Source: Nonomuraea glycinis
GTDB taxonomy: Bacteria; Actinomycetota; Actinomycetes; Streptosporangiales; Streptosporangiaceae
Reading direction: 5' to 3'
Assembly: GCF_014646515.1 (NCBI RefSeq)
Contig: NZ_BMNK01000017.1
Location: 162,974 to 223,930, forward strand
Length of the DNA stretch: 60,957 nt
The notes under the pieces were generated by a model, which searched no databases, was not told the origin of the DNA, and saw nothing but the letters and a program-made list of their open reading frames with translations. Shown one piece after another: positions 7,797 to 15,504 of this stretch. The position numbers and the translations under genes were made by a program. Within the stretch, counting starts at the first letter, position 1, and each line of letters opens with the position of its first letter.

Positions 7797-9974
7797 GTGA
7801 ACGTGCTGATCACGGAGAGGCCGCCGGTGCGCGAGGAGGCCGGGCCGCCGCTGCGCAGGCTGGGGTTCCTCCTGGTGAGACGGCGGCGGGCGGTGCTGGG
7901 ACTGGCCTTGGCGCTGGCGGTCGTGGCGGGGGTGCTCGCTGCAGGGGCGGTGCCCCGGATGTCGCTGTCCAGGTTCGAGGCGCCCGGATCGGAGTCCGAC
8001 CGGGCGCAGGCCGAGCTGGTCGAGCGGTTCGGCACCGGTAGCGCCGACATGATCTTCCTGGTGACCGCGAGGTGGGGGACGGTCGACGACCCCGAGGTCG
8101 CCGCGGCAGGCCAGGAGTTGGCCGCGCGGGTCGCACGGCACGAGGGCGTGGCGGAGGTCGAGACCTATTGGAGCCGGGGCAGGCCCGCCACCATGCGCAG
8201 CGGCGACGGCGAGCACGCGCTGATCCTGGTGCGCATCCCGGGCGACGCCGACCACGTGCGGGCGACGGTGCTGCCCGGACTCGTGCCCGCGAGCACCCGG
8301 GGCGGTGAGCTGCTCCAGGTACGCGCCGGAGGCGGCGAGGAGGTCTTCAGGGCCACCGTGCCCCTGGCCAGGCAGGACTTCGTGCGAGCCGAGCTGGTGA
8401 TCTTCCCGCTGGCCTTCGCGCTGCTCTGGCTCTACCTGCGGCGCGCGATGGCCGCGCTGGTGCCGATCCTGGCCGGCGTGTTCGCCATGGCCGTCGCGCT
8501 GGCCTTGCTGCGCATCCCCCTGCTGTTCGTGGACGTCTCCACCTTCGCCCTGAACCTGACCCTCGCGATGGGCCTGGGACTCGGCATCGACTACTGCCTG
8601 TTCGTGATCTCGCGATTCCGTGAGGAGGTGCGCGCCGGGCGGGACCGGGCCGCGGCCGTCGCCGGGGCCGTGGAGCACGCCGGGCGGACGGTGCTCTTCA
8701 GCGGGATCACGGTCGCCGCGTCGCTGGCCGTGCTGTTCGCGCTACCGTTCGACTTCCTGCGATCCTTCGCCTTCGCGGGCATCGCGGTGGTCGTCGGCGG
8801 CCTGGTCGCGGCCGTTGTCGTGCTGCCCGCGGTGCTCGCCACGATCGGCGGCGCGCTGCTGCCGCGGCGTGCGGCGAGCGTGCGGGGAGCCGAATTCTGG
8901 CACGGGCTGGCCGTCCGGGTGATGCGGCGGCCGCTGCTGTACGGCGGGCTGGCCACGGCGCTGCTGCTCGTCCTGGCCGCACCGTTCCTGGGGCTGCGCC
9001 TGGGCACCGCCGACGACCGGATCCTGCCGCCGGACGCCGCACCCCGGCAGACGCAGGAGATCATCAGGCAGAGCTTCCCCGCCGAGGAGACCGACGCTGT
9101 GCGGATCGTCTCCAGCGGCCCCACCGGCCAGGACGTGACGGGCTACGCGAGTGAGTTGTCACGGGTGCCGGGAGTCGCCCAGGTGGACTCCGCCGCGGGG
9201 GTCTTCGCGGGTGGGCGGCGCGTGGGCGACGGCGACGTGTCGAGATTCGCCGGAGGCGAAGGCGCCTGGCTCTCCGTGGTGCCCTCGGCCCGGGCGCTGG
9301 CCGGCGACCCCGTTCGGTTCGTCGACGCGGTGCGCGCCGTCCAGCCGCCCTTCGAGGTGCTGATCGGCGGCTACCCGGCCGAACTGGCCGACTACCGTGC
9401 CTCGGTGGTCGATCGGCTGCCGCTGCTGCTCGGGCTGATGCTCGGCGTGACGTTCCTGGTGTTGCTGCTCATGACGCGCAGTGTGATCCTGCCGATCAAG
9501 GCGACCATCCTGAACGTTCTCAGCCTGGGCGTCATGTTCGGCGCGCTCGTCTGGGTCTACCAGGAGGGCAATCTGTCCGGGCTGCTTGGCTTCACCCCGA
9601 CCGGCACGCTCGACCCGAGCATCCCGATCCTCATGCTCTGCGTGGCCTACGGGCTGTCGATGGACTACGAGGTCTTCCTGCTGTCGCGGATCAGGGAGGA
9701 GTACGACCGGACCGGCGACACCGAGGAGGCCGTCGCCTCCGGGCTCCGGAACGGCGCCCCGCTGATCACCGCCGCGGGCGGGATCCTGGCGCTCACGTTC
9801 GTGGCCTACGCCACGGCCTCGGTGTCGTTCGTGCAGATGCTCGGCGTCGGCATGGCGGTCGTGGTGCTGGTGGACGCGACCGTGATCCGGGCGGTGCTGG
9901 TGCCGAGCCTGATGCGCCTGGCCGGGCCGCTGAACTGGTGGCCTAGAGGTCGCGTGACCACATCTGCTCGTTGA
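7797..9974 (+). CDS. MMPL/RND-family membrane transporter
   Basis: This 725-residue transporter shows the duplicated RND layout. A transmembrane helix follows the Arg-rich N-terminus, then an extracytoplasmic loop and a block of helices with GLGLGIDYCLFVISRFREE. The second half repeats this, with AYGLSMDYEVFLLSRIREEY. These Asp-Tyr motifs are the proton-relay signatures of MMPL proteins, which export lipids or drugs by proton motive force. GTG start at 7797. Its end overlaps the convergent MarR-GNAT gene by 32 bases. Regulation is probably by the adjacent TetR protein; the substrate is unknown. Confidence 0.9.
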   Translation: MNVLITERPPVREEAGPPLRRLGFLLVRRRRAVLGLALALAVVAGVLAAGAVPRMSLSRFEAPGSESDRAQAELVERFGTGSADMIFLVTARWGTVDDPEVAAAGQELAARVARHEGVAEVETYWSRGRPATMRSGDGEHALILVRIPGDADHVRATVLPGLVPASTRGGELLQVRAGGGEEVFRATVPLARQDFVRAELVIFPLAFALLWLYLRRAMAALVPILAGVFAMAVALALLRIPLLFVDVSTFALNLTLAMGLGLGIDYCLFVISRFREEVRAGRDRAAAVAGAVEHAGRTVLFSGITVAASLAVLFALPFDFLRSFAFAGIAVVVGGLVAAVVVLPAVLATIGGALLPRRAASVRGAEFWHGLAVRVMRRPLLYGGLATALLLVLAAPFLGLRLGTADDRILPPDAAPRQTQEIIRQSFPAEETDAVRIVSSGPTGQDVTGYASELSRVPGVAQVDSAAGVFAGGRRVGDGDVSRFAGGEGAWLSVVPSARALAGDPVRFVDAVRAVQPPFEVLIGGYPAELADYRASVVDRLPLLLGLMLGVTFLVLLLMTRSVILPIKATILNVLSLGVMFGALVWVYQEGNLSGLLGFTPTGTLDPSIPILMLCVAYGLSMDYEVFLLSRIREEYDRTGDTEEAVASGLRNGAPLITAAGGILALTFVAYATASVSFVQMLGVGMAVVVLVDATVIRAVLVPSLMRLAGPLNWWPRGRVTTSAR

Positions 9975-10854
9975 CCTCGACTCCGTTCTCCACGCCCTGC
10001 TCCTGCGAGTCGAGCTCGAACCCGGCAGCCTGGTAGATGCGCCGTGCGCTCACCAGGCTGTCGCGGGTCCACAGCACGATCCGCTTGTAACCCTCCGCCT
10101 TGGCGTGCCGCAGGCACTCCTCGACCAGCCGGCCGCCCAGGCCGAGCCCGCGGGCGGACGGCTCAACCAGCAGCAACCGCAGTTGGGCGGTGGTGTCGTC
10201 GCGGCGGACGCAGAACACGGAGCCCGCGCGCGCCGTGCCGGCCTCGGCGATCCAGCACGCGTCGTGCGCCTGGTCGAAGCCGGCGACGATGCGCGCGACG
10301 GTGCGCTCGAAATCCATCCCCCAGCCGTACTCCTCGGCGTAGAGCGCGCCGTGCCGCTGGACGACCCAGCTCAGGTCGCCGGCCCGGGGCGGCCTGATGA
10401 GGGTCTGCGGGCGTTCGGCGGGCGCGTCGAGCAGGCTTCTGATCGTTCGCATGCCGGTGACCAGCCGCTCCTGACCGTCCTCGGGCAGCCTGTCGAGCAG
10501 CCGCTGGACCTCCTCGCTGGAGCGCCTGTCGAGGGTGGCGAACGCCTCGGCGCCGGCCGCGCTGAGCCGTACGAGCTGCTTGCGCGCGTCGGTGGCCGAG
10601 CGCTCCTTGATGATCAGCCCGTCGCCGTCGAGCCGCGCCAGGATCCTGCTCAGGTAGCCCGCGTCCAGGTCGAGCAGCCCGCGCAGCTCGCCGGTCTCCA
10701 GCCGGTCGGCGTGCGCGACCTCGTACAGCACCCTGCCCTCGGTGAGGGAGTAGGGGGAGTCGTGCATGCCGGACTGCAGGACGCCGATGACCTTCGTATA
10801 GAAGCGGTTGAAGGCGCGGACCTCAGAGATCCTTGCCTCTGTCAACGAATTCAT
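9943..10854 (-). CDS. MarR-GNAT fusion: regulator with acetyltransferase domain
   Basis: This is a 303-residue two-domain protein. Residues 1-145 are a MarR winged helix (LDLDAGYLSRILARLDGDGL and KERSATDARKQLVRL). Residues 155-303 are a GNAT acetyltransferase with the acetyl-CoA loop PSARGLGLGGRLVEECL. This fusion is known in actinobacteria and proteobacteria; targets are mostly uncharacterised. The ATG at 10854 is preceded in frame by a close upstream TGA in another register and by no better start. It is divergent from the lactonase gene, only 30 bases away. Two direct-repeat operator-like sites cover its start. Confidence 0.88.
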   Translation of the reverse strand: MNSLTEARISEVRAFNRFYTKVIGVLQSGMHDSPYSLTEGRVLYEVAHADRLETGELRGLLDLDAGYLSRILARLDGDGLIIKERSATDARKQLVRLSAAGAEAFATLDRRSSEEVQRLLDRLPEDGQERLVTGMRTIRSLLDAPAERPQTLIRPPRAGDLSWVVQRHGALYAEEYGWGMDFERTVARIVAGFDQAHDACWIAEAGTARAGSVFCVRRDDTTAQLRLLLVEPSARGLGLGGRLVEECLRHAKAEGYKRIVLWTRDSLVSARRIYQAAGFELDSQEQGVENGVEVNEQMWSRDL

Positions 10855-10866
10855 TGCCTCAGTCAA
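10833..10866. promoter_or_regulatory. Paired 13-bp operator-like direct repeat
   Basis: TTGCCTCTGTCAA (10833-10845) and TTGCCTCAGTCAA (10854-10866) match at 12 of 13 positions, with a period of exactly 21 bases (two helical turns). Each is itself a partial dyad (TTGnC...GnCAA), as in MarR operators. One copy lies inside the first codons of the MarR-GNAT gene, the other across its start. Confidence 0.6.
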
Positions 10867-10884
10867 GCATGAGAAGATGCCCCT

Positions 10885-11790
10885 GTGAAGAGGCATCTCT
10901 ACATAGGCGGCTACGGCCCCGGCATCGTGACGATCGGCGAGGGGCTGACGAGGCTCGCCTCGCCGTCGTTCCTGGCCCGACACCCCTCGCTGCCCATCGT
11001 CTACGCGGTGGGGGAGCTCTCCCAGGGCTGGATCACCGCGTTCAGCGCCGAGGGCGGGCTCTCGCCGTGGGACGAGCGCGCCACCGGGGGCGACAGCCCC
11101 TGCCACGTCGCGGTGCACCCGTCCGGCACGCTGCTCGCCGTCGCCAACTACGGCGACGGCGTCGCCAGCCTGCACCGGCTCGACGCGCGCGGGCTGTTCG
11201 AAGGCGAGCCGATCGTGCTCCGCCACCAGGGCTCCGGGCCGGTCGCGGACCGTCAGGAAGGCCCGCACGCTCACCAGTGCGTCTTTCACGACGACCTGCT
11301 GCACGTCTCCGACCTGGGCACCGACGAGATCCGCCGCTACACGCTCGACGGCGCCGAGCCGGCGCCCATCGCGCTGCCGCCCGGCACCGGCCCGCGCCAC
11401 TTCGCCTTCGCCGGCTCCCGGCTCTACGTGGCCGGCGAGCTCGACGGCAGCGTCACGCTCCTGGACGGGACGCGGACCACCCGTGTGCCGGCCTCCGCGA
11501 GCGGGGCCGCCAACGCGCCGTCCCACCTGGAGGTCGTCGGTGACCTGGTGTACGTGGCCAACCGCGGCCCCGACACGATCTCCGTGCTGTCGGCCGACGA
11601 CCTGAGCCCGGTGGCGGAGGTGTCGTCGGGCGGCGCGTGGCCCCGGCACTTCGCCGTGCACGGCGAGCACCTGTACGTCGCCAACCAGAACTCCGGTGGG
11701 GTCGCGGTGTTCGCGCTCAAGGACGGCGTCCCCGAGCCGACCGGAGAGGTCATCGAGGTGGAGAGCCCCGCCTGCGTGCTGCCCGGATAG
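10885..11790 (+). CDS. Lactonase-family (6-phosphogluconolactonase-like) beta-propeller
   Basis: The 301-residue seven-bladed propeller is of the YbhE/Pgl type. Family marks include PCHVAVHPSGTLLAVANYGDG, the GPHAHQ motif near the active site, and GTGPRHFAF. The likely reaction is lactone hydrolysis, as in 6-phosphogluconolactone in the pentose phosphate route. It is somewhat shorter than typical members (about 340). GTG start at 10885 with GAGAAG upstream. It shares its control region with the divergent MarR-GNAT gene, so it may be a target of that regulator. Confidence 0.85.
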   Translation: MKRHLYIGGYGPGIVTIGEGLTRLASPSFLARHPSLPIVYAVGELSQGWITAFSAEGGLSPWDERATGGDSPCHVAVHPSGTLLAVANYGDGVASLHRLDARGLFEGEPIVLRHQGSGPVADRQEGPHAHQCVFHDDLLHVSDLGTDEIRRYTLDGAEPAPIALPPGTGPRHFAFAGSRLYVAGELDGSVTLLDGTRTTRVPASASGAANAPSHLEVVGDLVYVANRGPDTISVLSADDLSPVAEVSSGGAWPRHFAVHGEHLYVANQNSGGVAVFALKDGVPEPTGEVIEVESPACVLPG

Positions 11791-11794
11791 CGGC

Positions 11795-12499
11795 CTACGC
11801 CGTGCGCCCGGCGTGCTCCTCGACGACCGCCCTGGTCACGCCGAGCCCGGTGAGCGCCTGCACGGCCGGATCCTCCGGCAGGCCGAGGACGGCGAGCAGC
11901 AGATGCTCGGCGCCCACGTGGTCATGGCCGAGCCGCAGCGCCTCCCGGAGCGTCAGCTCCAGCGCCTTCTTGCCCGGGGCCGAGAACGGCACGGCCCCGG
12001 ACAGGGCGGGGCCTCCCGGGCCTAGCGCGGACTCCACGGCCTCCCGCGCCGCGCCGAGCGACGTCCCCGCCGCCCGTACGGCCTCGGCCGCCGGGGCCTC
12101 GGGCTCGTGCAGCAGGCCGAGCGCCAGGTGGCCGACGCCGATGTGGTTGTGTCCGAGCCGGCGAGCCTCCTCCTGAGCCTGTACGAGCACGACCCGGGCC
12201 CGGTCGGTGTAGCGGGCGAAGTTGCGCAGGTCGTCGGCCAGTGAGCCGGAGCCGCCCTCCTTGGGGACGAACCTCTTCTGCGCCGCCTGCTTGGTGACGC
12301 CCATGCTGCGGCCGATCTCGGTCCAGGAGGCTCCGGAATGCCGGGCGCGATCGACGAAGTGGCCGATCAGGTGATCCGCCACCTCGCCTAGGTGCTCGCC
12401 GAGCGTGACGGCGTCGGCCAGCTCACCCAGGGGATCGCTGTCCGGGTGACGGCTCTTGACCGCTTGGATCAGGTCATCGAGACGAACGTTTCTCTCCAT
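11795..12499 (-). CDS. Helix-turn-helix protein with two Clp N-terminal repeats
   Basis: In this 234-residue protein, residues 45-80 form a helix-turn-helix (SWTEIGRSMGVTKQAAQKR). Two Clp-N repeats follow, at about 85-155 (LGHNHIGVGHLALGLLHEP) and 165-232 (LGHDHVGAEHLLLAVLGLP). Clp-N domains bind substrates or adaptors in ClpA/C, but no AAA+ ATPase is present. It may couple proteostasis signals to transcription; that is inference. Two nearly identical palindromes containing its promoter lie immediately upstream, strongly suggesting autoregulation. It is convergent with the lactonase gene, 4 bases apart. Confidence 0.85.
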   Translation of the reverse strand: MERNVRLDDLIQAVKSRHPDSDPLGELADAVTLGEHLGEVADHLIGHFVDRARHSGASWTEIGRSMGVTKQAAQKRFVPKEGGSGSLADDLRNFARYTDRARVVLVQAQEEARRLGHNHIGVGHLALGLLHEPEAPAAEAVRAAGTSLGAAREAVESALGPGGPALSGAVPFSAPGKKALELTLREALRLGHDHVGAEHLLLAVLGLPEDPAVQALTGLGVTRAVVEEHAGRTA

Positions 12500-12500
12500 G

Positions 12501-12547
12501 CGTCAACCTTAGGTTGACGATTCCCGATCGTCAACCTTGGGTTGACG
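12501..12547 (-). promoter_or_regulatory. Twin palindromic operators and leaderless promoter
   Basis: CGTCAACCTTAGGTTGACG (12501-12519) is a perfect dyad around a TTA centre. CGTCAACCTTGGGTTGACG (12529-12547) is its near copy, 28 bases away. Read on the minus strand, TTGACG (12529-12534) and TAAGGT (12506-12511) form a -35/-10 pair with 17-base spacing. Transcription would start at or next to the ATG (12499). Confidence 0.8.
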
Positions 12548-12941
12548 CACTGAAGCTCCCCGGGATGGTTGACACTCGTGCTGTGGTTGAGCGGTGACGG
12601 TCTGTCCCGGTACGGCTCTCGTCGGGGGCGCCGGTGAAGCCCCCGGCGGTGAGCACCTCGCAGGCGCGGGGCCGCGATGCGGCGCCGCCCGCCTTGGTGG
12701 TGCAGCTCGGAGCGGAAGGCTTGCGGGCTTGGCTGATCCTCAATGGGTCACCGTATTCGGTTCGGACCAGATATGTCTCCGAAATCGCATGTCGTCCGGC
12801 TGGAGAACCGCGCCATGACATCGCGCTGAGCGACATGGCGCTTCTTTGACAGGCATCGTGAATGGGATCCGCGCCAAGGGGGTAACAGGGGATGGACCTC
12901 CGCTGGAACATGGAGCGGACAAACCAGGTACGGGGGGTGTC
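12548..12941 (+). other. 394-base gap before sodC
   Basis: No gene is supported here. A hairpin at 12810-12841 (GCGCCATG/CATGGCGC with inner TCGC/GCGA) is followed by TTCTTT and looks like a rightward terminator, although no gene lies upstream of it. TTGACA at 12846-12851 may be a -35 for sodC, without a clear -10. Confidence 0.45.
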
Positions 12942-13538
12942 ATGCCTGGGAAAGTGCATCTGGCTCTGGCCGTCACGTTGGGCCTGGGGACGGCGGGTCT
13001 CGCCACCACCGGGACCGCCGACAGGCTGCAGGAGCAACCGGCGGTCGAGGCCGTCATCAAGAGTGCTGAGGGGAAGAACGTCGGCCTGCTCCGCGCTGAG
13101 CCGCTGAATTCCACCGCGTCCAAAGTCACCGTCAGCGTGAGCGGCATCCCGGCCGGCTATCACGGCATTCACATTCACGCCAAAGGTGTCTGCGATCCCG
13201 GATCCACTGATCCATCCACCGGGAGCCCGTTCTTCAGCGCGGGCGGCCACTTCAGCCTCGGTCCCGGCTCCCATCCTGAACACGCCGGCGACCTGCCTGC
13301 CCTCCTGGTGAGCGAGGACGGTAAAGGCGTCGCATCCGCTGCCACCGATCGATTCCGCGTGAAGCAGCTCTTCGACAGCGACGGCAGCGCCGTCGTCATC
13401 CATGCCGAGCCGGACAACCAGGCACATATCCCCGACCGCTATCGCCAGGCGGACGGGAAAGCCGGACCCGACGCCGACACTCTCAAGACAGGCGACTCCG
13501 GCGGCCGCATCGCCTGCGGCGTTCTCGAACAGCGCTGA
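12942..13538 (+). CDS. sodC: Secreted Cu/Zn superoxide dismutase
   Basis: This is a 198-residue precursor. An N-terminal hydrophobic signal (VHLALAVTLGLGTAGLATTG) suggests export. All active-site elements are visible: copper ligands His77, His79 and His154, bridging His103, zinc ligands around His111/His114 and Asp117, and the disulfide pair Cys84 and Cys192 (GGRIACGV). It disproportionates superoxide outside the membrane. The ATG at 12942 was chosen because the signal peptide begins there; upstream in-frame residues have no such character. Confidence 0.88.
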   Translation: MPGKVHLALAVTLGLGTAGLATTGTADRLQEQPAVEAVIKSAEGKNVGLLRAEPLNSTASKVTVSVSGIPAGYHGIHIHAKGVCDPGSTDPSTGSPFFSAGGHFSLGPGSHPEHAGDLPALLVSEDGKGVASAATDRFRVKQLFDSDGSAVVIHAEPDNQAHIPDRYRQADGKAGPDADTLKTGDSGGRIACGVLEQR

Positions 13539-13566
13539 CGCCGCATACGCGGCCGCGAAGGCGTGC

Positions 13567-13674
13567 TCAGGCGAGCGTGACCTCGACGGGCGGCTTCTTG
13601 ATGCCGTTGACGAAGTTGGAGCGCACCCGCGGCACCTCGTCGGCCAGGCGGATGCGGAAGTGGTAGACCGGCAT
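13567..13674 (-). pseudogene. Possible cytochrome P450 C-terminal fragment
   Basis: A 35-residue leftward frame ends with VRSNFVNGIKKPPVEV and a stop. It resembles the extreme C-terminus of actinobacterial cytochromes P450. No heme-binding Cys loop or other P450 sequence precedes it; the upstream bases (13675-13769) hold no recognisable gene. It is probably the leftover 3' end of a deleted gene. The identification rests on a short motif. Confidence 0.35.
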
Positions 13675-13769
13675 GCCAGCCCCGACAACCGCCGCCAGAT
13701 CCTCGCCTTGGACGCCGCCTGCTACAACATCCCCTCCTTGCCGACCACCCTCAACACCGGGAAGCGGGC

Positions 13770-14564
13770 TCAGCCGGTTTTCGTCACGGAGGCCTCCGTG
13801 ACGCGCCGGGTGAGCACCAAGGGGGCGTCCTCGGTGATGGCGACCGTGTGCTCGGAGTGGGCGGTGCGTGAGCCGTCGGCCGACCGGATGGTCCAGCCGT
13901 CGGCGTCGTAGACGATCCGGTCGGTCGTACGGGCGAACCAGGGTTCGAGCGCGAGGGCCAGGCCCGGCCGGAGCGTGAGGCCGCGCCCCGCCCGGCCCTT
14001 GTTCGACACGTGGGGTCCCTCGTGCATGGTGCGGCCGATGCCGTGGCCACCGAACTCGGTGTTGACCGGATAGCCGTAGTCGTGGGCCACCGCCCCGATG
14101 GCCGCCGAGAGGTCGCCCACGCGATTGCCCGGACGCGCCACCTCGATCGCCGCCTCCAACGCCTCCTCGGTGGCACGGATGAGCCGCAGGTCCTCCTCGG
14201 CGGCGGTGCCGACGACGACCGTACGCGCCGAGTCGGCCACCCAGCCGTCGACGCTGACCGCGAGGTCCGCGCTGAGCACGTCGCCGTCGCGCAGCGTGTA
14301 GTCGTGGGGCAGGCCGTGCAGGACGGCGTCGTTGACCGACAGGCAGATGACGTTGCGGAACGGGCCGCTGCCGAAGGACGGCGCATAGTCCCAGTAGCAC
14401 GACTCCGCCCCGCGCCGTTCGATCATGCCGCGTACGTGGCGCTCCAGGTCCAGGAGGTTGACGCCCACGTCGGCGAGCCGGCCGACCTCGGAGAGCGCCT
14501 CGGCGACGAAGCGCCCGGCCACGTGCATGCGTTGGATCTCCGCCGGCGTTTTCAGTTCGATCAT
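13770..14564 (-). CDS. map: Type I methionine aminopeptidase
   Basis: The 264-residue enzyme removes N-terminal methionine from nascent proteins. The dinuclear metal ligands Asp100, Asp111, His174, Glu207 and Glu238, and catalytic His83 and His181, are all present in the usual contexts (HGLPHDY, GGHGIGRTMHEGPHV, LALEPW). It has no N-terminal SH3/zinc extension. It is not next to adk/secY, so it is probably an accessory paralogue. Its upstream region has two GGTATA-type dyads, suggesting regulated expression. Confidence 0.9.
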   Translation of the reverse strand: MIELKTPAEIQRMHVAGRFVAEALSEVGRLADVGVNLLDLERHVRGMIERRGAESCYWDYAPSFGSGPFRNVICLSVNDAVLHGLPHDYTLRDGDVLSADLAVSVDGWVADSARTVVVGTAAEEDLRLIRATEEALEAAIEVARPGNRVGDLSAAIGAVAHDYGYPVNTEFGGHGIGRTMHEGPHVSNKGRAGRGLTLRPGLALALEPWFARTTDRIVYDADGWTIRSADGSRTAHSEHTVAITEDAPLVLTRRVTEASVTKTG

Positions 14565-14587
14565 GAATACCTCAAGCCACAGGGTGT

Positions 14588-14634
14588 TGGTATAGTTATA
14601 CCAGCAGCCTAACACTCGCCGGTATAGTAATACC
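14588..14634 (-). promoter_or_regulatory. Two GGTATA dyads upstream of map
   Basis: TGGTATAGTTATACCA (14588-14603) is an inverted repeat around GT. GGTATAGTAATACC (14621-14634) is a related dyad 32 bases further. Such TATAC-type dyads are typical of GntR/YtrA-type repressors; no such regulator is adjacent. Both are AT-rich islands in high-GC DNA. Confidence 0.55.
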
Positions 14635-14736
14635 AACCACATGGCTGGGAGCATGGTCGGCCGACCGCTCGCCGCTGCGCGGATCGAAGCCGGCGGGCGC
14701 CACGTGCGAGCGCGTCGCCTGTGGTCCCCCGCCGCG

Positions 14737-15276
14737 TCACTCCCCGGTGCGCCCGTCCACCGATTCCCGGAGCAGGTCGGCATGGCCGTTGTGCCGCGCG
14801 TACTCCTCGATCATGTGCAGCAGGATCCAGCGCAGGCTGGGCGTCCGGCCGTCCGGCCAGGTGCGCCGGGCGGGCTGGTCCAGGCCGCCCTCGGCCAGCG
14901 CCTGGGCCACCAGGGCGCGGGAGCGGGCCACGGTGTCCTGCCAGAGCTCCAGCAACTGCTCGGGAGTGTCCTGCGCGGCCGAGTGCCAGGCCCAGCCGGG
15001 GTCGGCCGTCCAGTCCACCGCGTTCCACGGCGGCTGCCGGTCACGCCCGTGCAGCCACCGGGAGAACCAGGAGTCCTCGACGTGGGCCAGGTGCTTGAGC
15101 AGCCCGCCCAGGGACATCGCCGAGGGCCCGACGGTGACGCTCAGGCCGACCGCGTCGAGTCCCGCGCACTTCCACGCCAGGGTCGCGCGCTGGTAGTCCA
15201 GGAACCCGAGAACGGTGCCGGTCTCATCAGCGGTGAGGGGAGGCTCCGGGCGGCCCTGCTCGTCCACGTCTACCAT
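14737..15276 (-). CDS. DinB/DUF664-type metalloenzyme-like protein
   Basis: The 179-residue four-helix protein is of the DinB superfamily, DUF664 (mini-circle protein) branch. Visible marks are LLKHLAHVEDSWFSRWLHG and LLHMIEEYARHNGHADLLRE, whose histidines form the expected metal site. DinB-like proteins include thiol-dependent transferases, but this branch is uncharacterised. The ATG at 15276 begins the family homology; the longer frame runs into the tandem repeat downstream of glpK and is not real coding. Confidence 0.85.
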   Translation of the reverse strand: MVDVDEQGRPEPPLTADETGTVLGFLDYQRATLAWKCAGLDAVGLSVTVGPSAMSLGGLLKHLAHVEDSWFSRWLHGRDRQPPWNAVDWTADPGWAWHSAAQDTPEQLLELWQDTVARSRALVAQALAEGGLDQPARRTWPDGRTPSLRWILLHMIEEYARHNGHADLLRESVDGRTGE

Positions 15277-15343
15277 GGGCGGTGAGTGTATCGGCGGCCT
15301 CAGCACCTGGCCAGAGGCCGCTGGCACGTCATGACGAGCCGAC

Positions 15344-15504
15344 TCGACGGCCGCGCGCCACCGCTCGTAGGTCACAAAGCCGGCTCGACGGCCGCGCGCC
15401 ACCGCTCGTAGGTCGCGAAGCCGGTTCGACGGTCGCGCGCCACCGCTCGTACGTCACGACGGATGGGTCGAAGCCAGTTCGACGGCCGCGCGCCACCGCT
15501 CGTA
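15344..15504. repeat. Tandem copies of the glpK 3' end
   Basis: A 26-base unit (starting TCGACGG, ending CGCTCGTA) occurs at 15344, 15385, 15426 and 15479. The first three have a 41-base period. The copy at 15479-15504 encodes the YERWRAAVE near the C-terminus of GlpK; the other three lie past its stop. The period is not a multiple of three, so these copies are not in one frame. Confidence 0.88.

Noticed and set aside
10855..11670. Long N-terminal extension of the MarR-GNAT frame
   Set aside because: It runs antisense through the lactonase gene; homology starts at the ATG at 10854.
12594..12818. Small frames in the gap before sodC
   Set aside because: No ribosome site, no recognisable motif, and overlapping frames on both strands; not supportable as genes.
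15344..15504. Repeat array considered as CRISPR
   Set aside because: Units are 26 bases with 15-27 base gaps that are themselves similar, the last unit is glpK coding sequence, and no cas genes are present.
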